A stretch of DNA of 64,000 bases from Leucobacter chironomi DSM 19883 (lineage in GTDB: Bacteria; Actinomycetota; Actinomycetes; Actinomycetales; Microbacteriaceae). Where the stretch lies: positions 186,001 through 250,000 of the forward strand of contig NZ_ATXU01000002.1 of the NCBI RefSeq assembly GCF_000421845.1. Direction: 5' to 3'. The position numbers and the translations under genes were made by a program. This document shows positions 9,475 through 17,253 of this stretch, one piece after another. Under the pieces are notes generated by a model, which saw only the letters and a list, made by a program, of their open reading frames with translations, did not search any database and was not told the DNA's origin. Every line of letters begins with the position of its first letter. Within the stretch, counting starts at the first letter, position 1.

Positions 9475-9521
9475 TTGATTATCATGCACTGGGCGTGGGC
9501 GCCCTCGTGCATGATAATCAA
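9475..9521. repeat. Perfect 15-bp inverted repeat with nested stem
   Basis: TTGATTATCATGCAC (9475-9489) is repeated exactly in reverse complement at 9507-9521. Inside the 17-nt loop, GGGCG (9491-9495) pairs with CGCCC (9500-9504), so the whole could fold as a 15 + 5 bp hairpin. It is strikingly AT-rich for this genome and lies about 125 nt upstream of the DUF418 gene, next to a TATTAT candidate -10 on the minus strand. It could be a repressor operator, an RNA hairpin or a relic of a small mobile element. Confidence 0.7.
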
Positions 9522-9547
9522 GCTGGAAATTAGGGGGCTTGAGGCGA

Positions 9548-9570
9548 GGGTTGGGTTGCGGGTTTTTGGG
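9548..9570 (+). other. G-quadruplex motif
   Basis: On the plus strand GGG-TT-GGG-TTGC-GGG-TTTTT-GGG fits the four-run rule with loops of 2, 4 and 5 nt. Further G runs flank it. It lies in the same non-coding stretch as the large palindrome. Confidence 0.5.
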
Positions 9571-9755
9571 TTGCGGTTTTTGGGGTGCGGGGCTGATTGC
9601 TGGGTGATTGAGGTGCGGATCGCGGGGTGCGCGCCTGGGCGACGTTGGGAGGCAGCTTCGACTTGGATCCGCGATGAATCGATCTGGATTGATCTTGATC
9701 CGCACCGCGCTGATCCGCACCGAATGAGCCTGACGCGCAGCCGCCGTGCGTTATG

Positions 9756-10541
9756 TCAGCTGCGCGGGGCGCTGAGCAGGAGCAGGGTTCGTGACGCGAG
9801 TGTTGCGGCGCCGATGCAGCCGAACTGACCGGCGCTCAGCAGGGTCGCCGGATTGCCGTTCCAGGCGGCGACCGCGCCGAGCACGAGCGCCGCGCCCACC
9901 ATGATCCAGCCCACCAGCACCAGGCCCACGGCGAGCGTGCGGCCGAGCACCACGCTCCCCCGTGAAGACACCGGGCGGATCAGGCACGCCAGGGCGAACG
10001 CCGCCGTGCCCAGCGCGATCCCGCCCAGCACGTCGCTCGGACGGTGCCAGCCGTAGGCCAGCAGCTGCCAGCCGACCGCCGAGAGCAGCACCGCTCCCGC
10101 GACCGTCACGAAACCGCGAATCGCAGACGGCACCGCCCAGACGAGCGCCGCGGTCACCACGGTGAACACGGTCATATGTCCGCTCGGGAACGTATTCGGT
10201 ACATCGAGGTCGAACAGCTGCGGCCGCGTCAACCAGACCTGCTTCAGCAGCTGCGACGACACGATCGCCAGCACCGGCACCACCGCGACGACGATCGCCC
10301 GCCTGATCCCGTGCGCGAACAGCGCGATCAGCGCCACCGCACCGAGCGCGATCGCCACCGACGGGATCGAGACCAGATTCAGCGGCGGAGGCGGGCTCGT
10401 GGTGAACTCCGCAGCGTCCAGCACCGTGTCCTCGGCCCGCTGCCCCAGTTCCAGCTGCACGCCGAGCACGTACGATCCCACGCCCACCGCGATCCAGAAG
10501 AACGCGAACCAGAGCGCCCGCCTGCGGCCTCCGACGATCAC
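9756..10541 (-). CDS. PAP2 superfamily phosphatase
   Basis: Membrane phosphatase of the PAP2 family, probably acting on a lipid phosphate or pyrophosphate at the outer face of the membrane. It is 261 aa from the GTG at 10541, which has GGGGGAG about 7 nt upstream; the open frame extends much further but without a usable start. Motifs are K100-x5-R106-P, PSGH at 119-122, and H166 with D170 in WHRPSDV. The first motif has one residue fewer than the canonical K-x6-RP. Six hydrophobic helices are visible. Neighbours give no pathway hint: a DUF418 gene downstream and an MFS transporter upstream, all on the minus strand. Confidence 0.85.
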   Translation of the reverse strand: MIVGGRRRALWFAFFWIAVGVGSYVLGVQLELGQRAEDTVLDAAEFTTSPPPPLNLVSIPSVAIALGAVALIALFAHGIRRAIVVAVVPVLAIVSSQLLKQVWLTRPQLFDLDVPNTFPSGHMTVFTVVTAALVWAVPSAIRGFVTVAGAVLLSAVGWQLLAYGWHRPSDVLGGIALGTAAFALACLIRPVSSRGSVVLGRTLAVGLVLVGWIMVGAALVLGAVAAWNGNPATLLSAGQFGCIGAATLASRTLLLLSAPRS

Positions 10542-10795
10542 GCGCGACTCCCCCGGCCGACCCGGCAGCCCTGGCTCCCCCGACTCCCCCGGCAGACCAG
10601 CCGTGACAGTCGTGCCGGTGCGACGAGACGCAGCGCCTCGCGCTCGGCGAACCGCGGTCCAGGAAGCCTCCGGAGCAAGAACGACCTCCAGATCAAGGGT
10701 GGCTGAGCGACTGCATTTCGCAACGGCTGTGCGATTGCGAGCCCCCAGACTATCCGCGCTCCCAGTGGCGGAGCTGGGAGCGCGGAGAGCGCGGA

Positions 10796-12028
10796 TCAGG
10801 CCTCGGCGGGCACTTCGCTCGTCGTCTCGGCCACCGGCTGCGGATCCGGCCGGCGCTCGCGCAGCGCGAAGGAGAGGCCGAATCCGACGACGAGCAGCGC
10901 CGCCATGATGACGAAGACGAGCCGCACATCCGAGGCGTCGGCGATCCTGCCGAGCAGCGGGCTCACGACACCGCCGAGCGACAGCGTGAGGCCCAGCGTC
11001 ACCCCGCTCGCGATGCCGATGCGGTTCGGGAGGTAGGAGTGCGAGAGGGTGATCTGCGCCGCGAACGGCAGGAACAGCGCCACTCCCAGCACCGCGGTGG
11101 CGGCGACGACCACGGCTGCGCTTGGGGCGAGCACGATCGCAGCGACCGCGACGGCGGCGATCAGGTAGCCCGCCCGCACCACGCGCAGGCGGCCGAAGCG
11201 GTCGGCCAGCCAGCCGCCGATGAGGGTGCCCGCGGCTCCGGCTGCGGGAAACACCGAGAGGGCGATCGAGGCGAAGGCGGTGCTGACATCGAAACGCTCG
11301 ATGGAGTACAGCGACACGAAGGTGGAGGTGCCCACGTACGCGACCGACCACATGGCGAGCACCACGGTCAAGCGTCCGAAAGCGCCCCAGTCGTCGGACT
11401 GCCGCGGGGTCGTGTGCTCGGAGACCGTCGCCGCGGACGTCGCCGCGGGGCGGGTGAACAGGCGACGCCACGAGACCGCCGCGTAGACGAGGCCCAGCAC
11501 GAGAGCCGGCACGATGAGCAGCGCTGTGCCGGAGAGGCCGAACCAGCCGACGGCCAGGATCACGCCCGCGGGAGCCAGTGCCACGCCGACGTTGCCGCCG
11601 ACCGAGAACAGGCTCATCGCCCGGCTCGTGCCGCGCCCGGCCTCGCGGGCTTCGACCGTGGCGGACGGGTGGTAGGCGGCGACGCCGATGCCCGAGATCG
11701 CCACGGCGATCCACACCAGCGGATAGGAGCCTGCGACGAGCCCGCTGACGGCGATGCCCGCGCCGGCGGCGAGCAGGCCCGCGAGGGTCATCCAGCGCAG
11801 CTGGAAGCGGTCGCTGAGGTAGCCGAAGACGGGTTGTGCGACGCTCGACAGCGCGGTCGCCGCGAGCGTGATCCCCGCGACGGCGGCGTAGCTGTACTGG
11901 GCGTGCAGCACGAAGAACGGCAGCAGGGCGGCGACGGCTCCGGTGTAGAAGTCGTTCGCGACGTGGGTGGCGGTGAGCGTCCAGAGCTGCAGTCGGCTCT
12001 GGGTGCGCGGGGTCGTCATGGCGGGCAT
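10796..12028 (-). CDS. MFS transporter, Fsr-like
   Basis: Major facilitator transporter of 410 aa from the ATG at 12028 (AGAGGA about 4 nt upstream; in-frame GTG at 12052 and ATG at 12016 are alternatives). Twelve hydrophobic segments, the motif-A loop GYLSDRFQLRW after helix 2 and its second-half equivalent GWLADRFGRLR are visible. Overall pattern (HVANDFYTG in helix 1, AAYHPSATVEARE around helix 4-5) is that of the fosmidomycin-resistance (Fsr) subgroup. It is divergent from the GntR/FadR regulator at 12248 with a 219-nt shared gap, so control by that regulator is likely. The natural substrate is unknown. Confidence 0.87.
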   Translation of the reverse strand: MPAMTTPRTQSRLQLWTLTATHVANDFYTGAVAALLPFFVLHAQYSYAAVAGITLAATALSSVAQPVFGYLSDRFQLRWMTLAGLLAAGAGIAVSGLVAGSYPLVWIAVAISGIGVAAYHPSATVEAREAGRGTSRAMSLFSVGGNVGVALAPAGVILAVGWFGLSGTALLIVPALVLGLVYAAVSWRRLFTRPAATSAATVSEHTTPRQSDDWGAFGRLTVVLAMWSVAYVGTSTFVSLYSIERFDVSTAFASIALSVFPAAGAAGTLIGGWLADRFGRLRVVRAGYLIAAVAVAAIVLAPSAAVVVAATAVLGVALFLPFAAQITLSHSYLPNRIGIASGVTLGLTLSLGGVVSPLLGRIADASDVRLVFVIMAALLVVGFGLSFALRERRPDPQPVAETTSEVPAEA

Positions 12029-12247
12029 GGGGTCCTCTCGGAGTCGCGGCACGGCGGATCGGCGCCCGCTCCTCCCCCGGAGGAACTCGAGCGCGGCCGG
12101 GTGCGGCGGCGTGGTGACGGCAGACGGAGGTGCTCCGCAGCAGGGGTGCCGGTCGGGCTAAGGCCTGCTGCGGCGGCGAAGGAGGAGCCGTGCGGTCATG
12201 GGATACACTGTACACGACTTCTCAGACAAGTAGACAGGTAGGGATCC

Positions 12248-12913
12248 ATGGTCCAGATCGTGCGCACCTCCCTGGCCGAGCAGGCCGCGGACATGCTCCT
12301 GGAGCGCGTGCGCGCCGGTGAGTGGGCGCTCGGCTCGAAGCTGCCGGGCGAGCACACCCTCGGTCCGCAGCTCGGCGTCGGACGGTCGACGGTGCGCGAA
12401 GCGATCCGCCGTCTCGCGGGTCAGGGGGTGCTCACCACGCGTCAGGGCGCGGGGGTGTTCGTCGCCGCGCTCGACGTCGTCGAAGACTGGGAGGGGCTGC
12501 TCCGCCGCGCCGACATCGTCGAGGTCATCGAGGCCCGCACCGCCATCGAGGCGGAGGCGGCGTTCCTCGCGGCTGAACGTCGCACCGCGGCGGATCTGCG
12601 CGCGATGCGACGCACCCTGTCCGAGCGCGACACCGCCTCGGGCATCGAGGCCCACGTCGACGCCGACGCCGGATTCCACCGTGCGGTCATCGTGGCCGCC
12701 CACAACTCGGTGCTGCTCGAGATGTTCGACCGCTTCGTGCCGCGGATCCGCGAGGCCATGATCGCGATGCTGCGCATCCGCGGCGACTACGGCGACCCGC
12801 GCGACCAGGACGCGCACGCGGTGATCGTCACGGCAATCGAGGCACAGGACGCCGCCGCTGCCGCATCCCTCGCCCGGGAGCACCTGCGCTCGCTCCGCGA
12901 AGCCATTCGTTGA
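12248..12913 (+). CDS. GntR/FadR-family transcriptional regulator
   Basis: 221-aa regulator. The N-terminal winged helix-turn-helix (LGSKLPGEHTLGPQLGVGRSTVREAIRRLAGQGVL, in pieces around residues 30-65) is the GntR signature. The C-terminal all-helical domain with repeated Asp/His positions (DADAGFHRAVIVAAHNSVL, FVPRIREAM, DAHAVIVTAIE) is an FCD domain that usually binds a metal and a small carboxylate ligand. AGGTAGGG precedes the ATG. It is divergent from the MFS gene and probably controls it and itself. The gap contains the AT-rich words ACTGTACACGA and AGACAAGTAGACA, possible operator material. The ligand is unknown. Confidence 0.9.
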   Translation: MVQIVRTSLAEQAADMLLERVRAGEWALGSKLPGEHTLGPQLGVGRSTVREAIRRLAGQGVLTTRQGAGVFVAALDVVEDWEGLLRRADIVEVIEARTAIEAEAAFLAAERRTAADLRAMRRTLSERDTASGIEAHVDADAGFHRAVIVAAHNSVLLEMFDRFVPRIREAMIAMLRIRGDYGDPRDQDAHAVIVTAIEAQDAAAAASLAREHLRSLREAIR

Positions 12914-12974
12914 ACGACGCGATCGCGCAACGGTTCCCGCCGAGTCGCTCCCTGCGCCGGAGATGCCGCCCCGC

Positions 12975-13382
12975 TCAGCGCGTGGCGTAGAAGGTGACGG
13001 CGGAGGCGGCGGCCACGTTCAGCGAGTCGACGCCGCCCATCATCGGAATCGTGACGCGCCGGTCGAGACGGCGGTCGACGCGGGGCGTGATGCCGTGCCC
13101 CTCGGTGCCGAACACGAGGGCGAGCTTCGGGTGATCCTCGGCGACGAGCTCGTCGAGGGTGATCGCGCCCTCCCCCAGCGTCATCCCCGCGACGACGTAT
13201 CCCGCGTCGGTGAGGGCGTCGAGGCCGGCGGGCCAGCGCTCGAAGCGCGTCCACGGCACCTGGAACACCGTTCCCATCGACACCCGCACCGAACGTCGGT
13301 AGAGCGGATCGGCGCAGTCGGGCGAGACGAGCACCGCGTCGACGCCCAGCGCGGCGGCCGAACGGAACACGGCCCCCACGTT
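12975..13382 (-). pseudogene. Displaced 3' half of trmH (SpoU methyltransferase)
   Basis: This fragment encodes the last ~135 residues of a SpoU/TrmH-type 2'-O-methyltransferase, beginning within motif 1 (NVGAVFRSAAALG) and ending with LVFGTEGHG, IPMMGGVDSLN and FYATR. It has no N-terminal domain, no ribosome-binding site and no start codon in context, so it is probably not translated alone. By eye it is about 80% identical to the C-terminal half of the intact trmH at 21074-21982, ungapped. It is best read as the original 3' end of that host gene, cut off by insertion of the defence island. Joining it to 21578 onward at the shared ACGTT would rebuild the gene in frame. Confidence 0.85.
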
Positions 13383-13390
13383 GATGTGGT
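13378..13390. repeat. Left island junction core (att-like)
   Basis: ACGTTGATGTGGT, inside the displaced trmH fragment. It matches the right junction core at 21573-21585 with two mismatches, and the five bases ACGTT are identical. To its left the sequence is host trmH; to its right homology to trmH stops. Confidence 0.6.
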
Positions 13391-13706
13391 GTCCGGCTAC
13401 GATCGGCTGCAAGGAAACCGCGCCTGACCAGGCACAACGGCATAAGCGCTTATCGCATGAGCAATTGGATAGATCATACCGATAGCGACGACTCTGGCTT
13501 TTGTATCGCAGTGAGTGAGGACGCCGAAGCGCCGAACTGCGATGAGATCGAGACGGCTCCGGCACTTGTCCAGGTGGCGTGCTGACGGGGATGCGGGCGG
13601 TCCTGCAATGTAGATTGGAACGTCGGACACACCGAGCGAGGTGGTGGTTTCGCCGAACGGTGCCACACTGCGAGATCGCCGAGCATTCGAGGAAGGAGGG
13701 GCATTG
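13391..13706. other. Non-coding left end of the island
   Basis: 316 nt without a supported gene between the left junction and the 101-aa ORF. It includes the perfect 12-bp palindrome ATAAGCGCTTAT at 13442-13453, the most AT-rich word here, which could be an operator or recombinase site. A promoter for the small plus-strand ORFs presumably lies here but no clear -35/-10 pair was found. Confidence 0.5.
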
Positions 13707-14012
13707 ATGATCAGCAGCCCGTTCAACACGAGCGCGTCCAACTTCGGCAACGCGGCGATGCAGACGGCCGACGTCCCGTGGGACACTCCTGTGAAGATGC
13801 GGCTGGGAGCCGACGGGCCCGGTGAGACCGGCGCGTACATCGAGGTCAGCACCACTCGTGGATTCGCCAAGCGGATCCCGATCGACGAGGCACGCTTGTC
13901 CGAGTGCCGGCAAGAGCAGGACGGTGCGGCCGGGATCGCGCTGTGCCAGCAACTCGTCGACGACCTGGCCGCGCGGATCAAGACGGCCGTGGCCGAAGCG
14001 GTGCGCGGTTGA
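13707..14012 (+). CDS. Hypothetical protein in island (101 aa)
   Basis: Not recognised. The ATG at 13707 is chosen because GGAGG lies 7 nt upstream; the frame is open to 13641. The protein is small, soluble and mildly acidic, with no signal peptide, no membrane helix and no obvious nucleic-acid motif. Its C-terminal third is helical (QLVDDLAARIKTAVAEAV). Two cysteines are not arranged as a metal site. It runs toward, and converges on, hsdR, and its stop overlaps the start of a still smaller ORF. Candidate roles are an accessory or regulatory gene of the island, or the surviving fragment of a larger mobile element, both guesses. Confidence 0.5.
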   Translation: MISSPFNTSASNFGNAAMQTADVPWDTPVKMRLGADGPGETGAYIEVSTTRGFAKRIPIDEARLSECRQEQDGAAGIALCQQLVDDLAARIKTAVAEAVRG

Positions 14013-14116
14013 ACGGCCAGGCCGAGATGCTCGAACATGCCGCACCCTTGCGTGCCTGGCTGAATGCGCAGATTGTGGCGCGTGAGCGGCTGTGCCGCCA
14101 GCGCCCTTCGTGCTGA
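14009..14116 (+). CDS. Very small ORF after the 101-aa gene
   Basis: 35 codons from a TTG that overlaps the preceding stop (TTGA), or 29 from the ATG at 14027-14029. It ends 3 nt before the convergent hsdR stop. The predicted product is a single amphipathic helix (LRAWLNAQIVARERL). The overlap suggests coupling to the 101-aa gene, but so short a frame may be chance or the truncated head of a lost gene. Confidence 0.25.
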   Translation: MNGQAEMLEHAAPLRAWLNAQIVARERLCRQRPSC

Positions 14117-14118
14117 CC

Positions 14119-17100
14119 TCAGTCCCCAGGCTCCCCACCCCCAGTGGCAAGTCCCCGGAACCGCTCGAAGAACCTGGAGAGCGCTTCGATGACCCGCTTC
14201 TTCTTGTCGCCATGGTTGGACTCGCGGTTGAACCGCGACACGGGTGGCAGGATGCGGGTGATCTCGGTGCCCGCTGTGCGCAGCTGGCCGTCCCGGAACG
14301 CGGCATCCACGAACGACCGCGTCTGCTCCAGCTTGAGCTTGTGCGTTTCGATGAGCTCTTGAAGCTCGGCCTCTCGCTTCGCGGCGATGTACGCCTGCCA
14401 CTGCTCATCGACCGCGCCCTGCAGCGACACCGACTCGACGAAGTCCTCGACGAGGTCGCGCTTGCTGCGCAGGGTCGGGCTCGCGTCGACGGCGCGGGTG
14501 ATCTCGGCGCGGACTTCCTTGTCGTCTCCGTCGCCTTTCTCGGCGCGGAGCTTCTCGACGAGCATGAGGATGTAGTCGACGTTGATCTCGACCTGCTTGA
14601 CGAGTTCGATCTCGAACACGACGTCGTCATTGATGACTTCTCTGCCGCCGTCGCGATCGCGCGTGTACTCGTCGCGTAGCCGCAGGTAGATGCTGGTGTA
14701 GTCCTGCCGCTGTCGCTCGGTGAGCGGATCGTTGCCGTCGAAGTCGTCGAACGATGTGAGGATGTTCTGCAGTCGCAGGATTGCGCCGAACAGCTGGATG
14801 AAGTCCTTCTGCGCCTGCTCCCCCACGATCTGCTGCCCGATCGGGAAGTGCGTGAGCAGTTCGGTGACCTTGTCGACGTACTCGCCGTAGTAGTCGCCGT
14901 ACGGTTTCAGCAGGACGATGCCCCGGGCGTCCTTGTTGCCGAACAGCTCCAGCGCGGCGTTCGTCTCTTCCTCGAGGTCGCGGAAGGCGACGATGTTGCC
15001 GTAGGTCTTCACCGAGTTGAGGATGCGGTTCGTGCGCGAGTACGCCTGGATCAGGCCGTGCGCGCGCAGGTTCTTGTCGACGAACAGCGTGTTCAGCGTC
15101 GTCGCGTCGAAGCCGGTGAGGAACATGTTCACCACGATGACCAGGTCGATCTCGCGGTTCTTCATCCGCTGCGACAGGTCCTTGTAGTAGTTCTGGAACC
15201 GGTCCGCGCTCGTGTCGTAGCTGGTCCCGAACATGTCGTTGTAGTCCTGGATCGCGTCTTCCAGGAACGAGCGCGCGTCACGGTCGAGCGCATCGGTGTC
15301 AAACGCTTCATCATCGAGGATTCCGTCGGCTTCGGCCTCGTTCGCACCGTAGCTGAAGATCAGCCCGATCTTCAGCCGCTTGTCCGGTGGCAGCTGCTCC
15401 ATCTGCAGCTGGAACTGGTTGTAGTAACGGCGTGCGGCGTCGATCGACGCGGTAGCGAACAGCGCGTTGAATCCGCGAACTAGTTTCCGCTCCTTGAGTG
15501 CCTCCGCCTGACGCCGGCCCCGCACCGAGTCGGCGACGTTCGTCACGACTCCGTGCTCGTAGCTGGATGAGCGCTTCGTCTTCTGATCGAAGTGCTCCAG
15601 TGTGTAGGCCACGACGTCCCGGATCCGACGCACGTCCAGGAGAGCCCGCTCACGGTCGATCGCTGACACCTGCGAGTCGTCGGGGTTCCCAACCTTGATG
15701 GTGTTGATGTAGTCGATCCGAAACGGCAGCACGTTCTTGTCCGTGATGGCGTCGACGATCGTGTACGTGTGCAACTTGTCGCCGAACGCCTGCTCGGTCG
15801 TGCGCAGCTGAGGGTTGCCACCGCTGCCGGCGTTCGCGGCGAAGATCGGCGTCCCAGTGAACCCGAACAGGTTGTACCGCTTGAACGCGCGTGTGATGTC
15901 GGTGTGCATGTCGCCGAACTGCGACCGGTGGCACTCATCAAAGATGATCACCGCGTGGCCCGAGAACACCTCGTGGCCCTTGTTCGCCTTGATGAACGTC
16001 GACAACTTCTGGATCGTCGTGATGATGATCCGCGCACCCCGGTCCTCAAGCTGCTTCTTCAATACCGCCGTGGACGTGTTCGAGTTCGCCGCACCCTTCT
16101 CGAACCGGTCGTACTCACGCATCGTCTGGTAGTCGAGGTCCTTGCGATCCACGACGAACAGCACCTTGTCCACACTCGGCATCTTCGATGCGAGCTGCGC
16201 GGCCTTGAACGAAGTGAGCGTCTTGCCTGAGCCGGTGGTGTGCCAGACGTATCCGCCAGCATCGAGTGTGCCGAGCGTCTTGTAGTTCGTCGAGATCTGG
16301 ATCTTCTGCAGGATCCGCTCAGTCGCGACGATCTGGTACGGCCGCATCACCAGCAGGTCCCGATCCGCGGTGAGCACGCAGTACTTCGTCAGGATGTTCA
16401 ACAGCGCGTGCTTCGCGAAGAACGTCTTCACGAACGCCGTCAGCTCGGTGATCGGCTTGTTGCTCGCGTCCGCCCACCAGCTGGTGAACTCGAACGAGTT
16501 ACTCGTCTTCCTGCCCTTGCCAGCACCGCCAGACTTCTTCTGCTCGGCCAAGTGCCGGTTGCGAGTGCTGTTGGAGTAGTACTTCGTCAGCGTGCCGTTG
16601 CTGATCACGAACAGCTGCACGTACTCGAACAGGCCCGAGCCCGCCCAGAAGCTGTCGCGCTGGTACCGGTTGATCTGGTTGAAGGCCTCGCGGATGTCGA
16701 CGCCGCGACGCTTCAGTTCGATGTGCACCATCGGCAGCCCGTTGACGAGCACGGTCACGTCGTAGCGATTGGCGTACTTCGCACCGCCATCGCCGGCAGA
16801 GCTCTCGCCGCGGGCGATCTCGTACTGATTGATGACCTGCAGCCGATTGTTGTGGATGTTCGTCTTGTCGATCAGCGCGATGTTCTTCGTCGTCCCGTCG
16901 TCGCGTCTGAGGATCTGAATGTGATCCTCCTGGACACGCACGGTCTTTTCGACGATGCCGTCGTTGGCACCTGCGATCTTCGTCGTGAAGAACTGCTCCC
17001 ACTCGGCATCCGAGAAAGTGATTCTGTTGACCCTCTCGAGTTGCGCTCGGAGGTTCGCTACCAGCTCCGCCTCCGACGTGATCGGCAGATAGTCGTACGC

Positions 17101-17253
17101 CTGCCCCTCAAGGAGTCGGATCATCTCCTTCTCGAGCCCAGACTCCGACTGATACGCATCAGCCTGCGACGGATCGTGAACATACTCAGCGACAACCGTA
17201 CTCTCCGACGAGACAGCGATCGGATCGTACGTGCGCGCTAGCGCATCGCTCAT
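14119..17253 (-). CDS. hsdR: Type I restriction-modification system, restriction subunit
   Basis: Motor and nuclease subunit of a type I system, 1044 aa. The N-terminal PD-(D/E)xK nuclease shows RYDVTV (Asp165) and HIELK (Glu179, Lys181). The SF2 helicase core has Walker A TTGSGKT at 339-345, the DECH box in IIFDECHRSQFGD, GFTGTP, and motif VI QAYSRTNR. A long helical C-terminus for binding the methylase core follows. Length and motif order match the EcoR124I (type IC) group. The ATG overlaps the hsdS stop by 4 nt, and it is last in hsdM-mrr-hsdS-hsdR. No inactivating change is visible, so the enzyme should cut unmodified DNA after translocation, given HsdM and HsdS. Confidence 0.96.
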   Translation of the reverse strand: MSDALARTYDPIAVSSESTVVAEYVHDPSQADAYQSESGLEKEMIRLLEGQAYDYLPITSEAELVANLRAQLERVNRITFSDAEWEQFFTTKIAGANDGIVEKTVRVQEDHIQILRRDDGTTKNIALIDKTNIHNNRLQVINQYEIARGESSAGDGGAKYANRYDVTVLVNGLPMVHIELKRRGVDIREAFNQINRYQRDSFWAGSGLFEYVQLFVISNGTLTKYYSNSTRNRHLAEQKKSGGAGKGRKTSNSFEFTSWWADASNKPITELTAFVKTFFAKHALLNILTKYCVLTADRDLLVMRPYQIVATERILQKIQISTNYKTLGTLDAGGYVWHTTGSGKTLTSFKAAQLASKMPSVDKVLFVVDRKDLDYQTMREYDRFEKGAANSNTSTAVLKKQLEDRGARIIITTIQKLSTFIKANKGHEVFSGHAVIIFDECHRSQFGDMHTDITRAFKRYNLFGFTGTPIFAANAGSGGNPQLRTTEQAFGDKLHTYTIVDAITDKNVLPFRIDYINTIKVGNPDDSQVSAIDRERALLDVRRIRDVVAYTLEHFDQKTKRSSSYEHGVVTNVADSVRGRRQAEALKERKLVRGFNALFATASIDAARRYYNQFQLQMEQLPPDKRLKIGLIFSYGANEAEADGILDDEAFDTDALDRDARSFLEDAIQDYNDMFGTSYDTSADRFQNYYKDLSQRMKNREIDLVIVVNMFLTGFDATTLNTLFVDKNLRAHGLIQAYSRTNRILNSVKTYGNIVAFRDLEEETNAALELFGNKDARGIVLLKPYGDYYGEYVDKVTELLTHFPIGQQIVGEQAQKDFIQLFGAILRLQNILTSFDDFDGNDPLTERQRQDYTSIYLRLRDEYTRDRDGGREVINDDVVFEIELVKQVEINVDYILMLVEKLRAEKGDGDDKEVRAEITRAVDASPTLRSKRDLVEDFVESVSLQGAVDEQWQAYIAAKREAELQELIETHKLKLEQTRSFVDAAFRDGQLRTAGTEITRILPPVSRFNRESNHGDKKKRVIEALSRFFERFRGLATGGGEPGD

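Larger units (their letters stand above)
9352..9755. other. Non-coding stretch with palindrome and G-rich tract
   Basis: About 400 nt without a credible gene between the DUF418 and PAP2 genes. It holds the large inverted repeat at 9475-9521, a G-quadruplex motif at 9548-9570, and a lower-complexity tract with recurring TTGCGG/TTTTTGGG and GATCCGC words. The two short open frames that start inside the palindrome are artefacts of its symmetry. Confidence 0.6.

Noticed and set aside
9475-9828. Short ORFs starting inside the large palindrome on both strands
   Set aside because: Their similar starts (MIIMH) are a consequence of the inverted repeat; no ribosome-binding site and no homology.
10541-10640. 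Collagen-like Gly-x-x repeats (GLPGESGEPGLPGRPGES) upstream of the PAP2 gene
   Set aside because: The frame is open, but no start codon with a ribosome-binding site lies upstream, and a GTG with a good site lies right after it. Treated as untranslated.
12975-14630. A 551-codon frame joining the trmH fragment to sequence antisense within hsdR
   Set aside because: Only the last ~135 codons resemble a protein; the rest runs through the non-coding island end and a shadow frame of hsdR.
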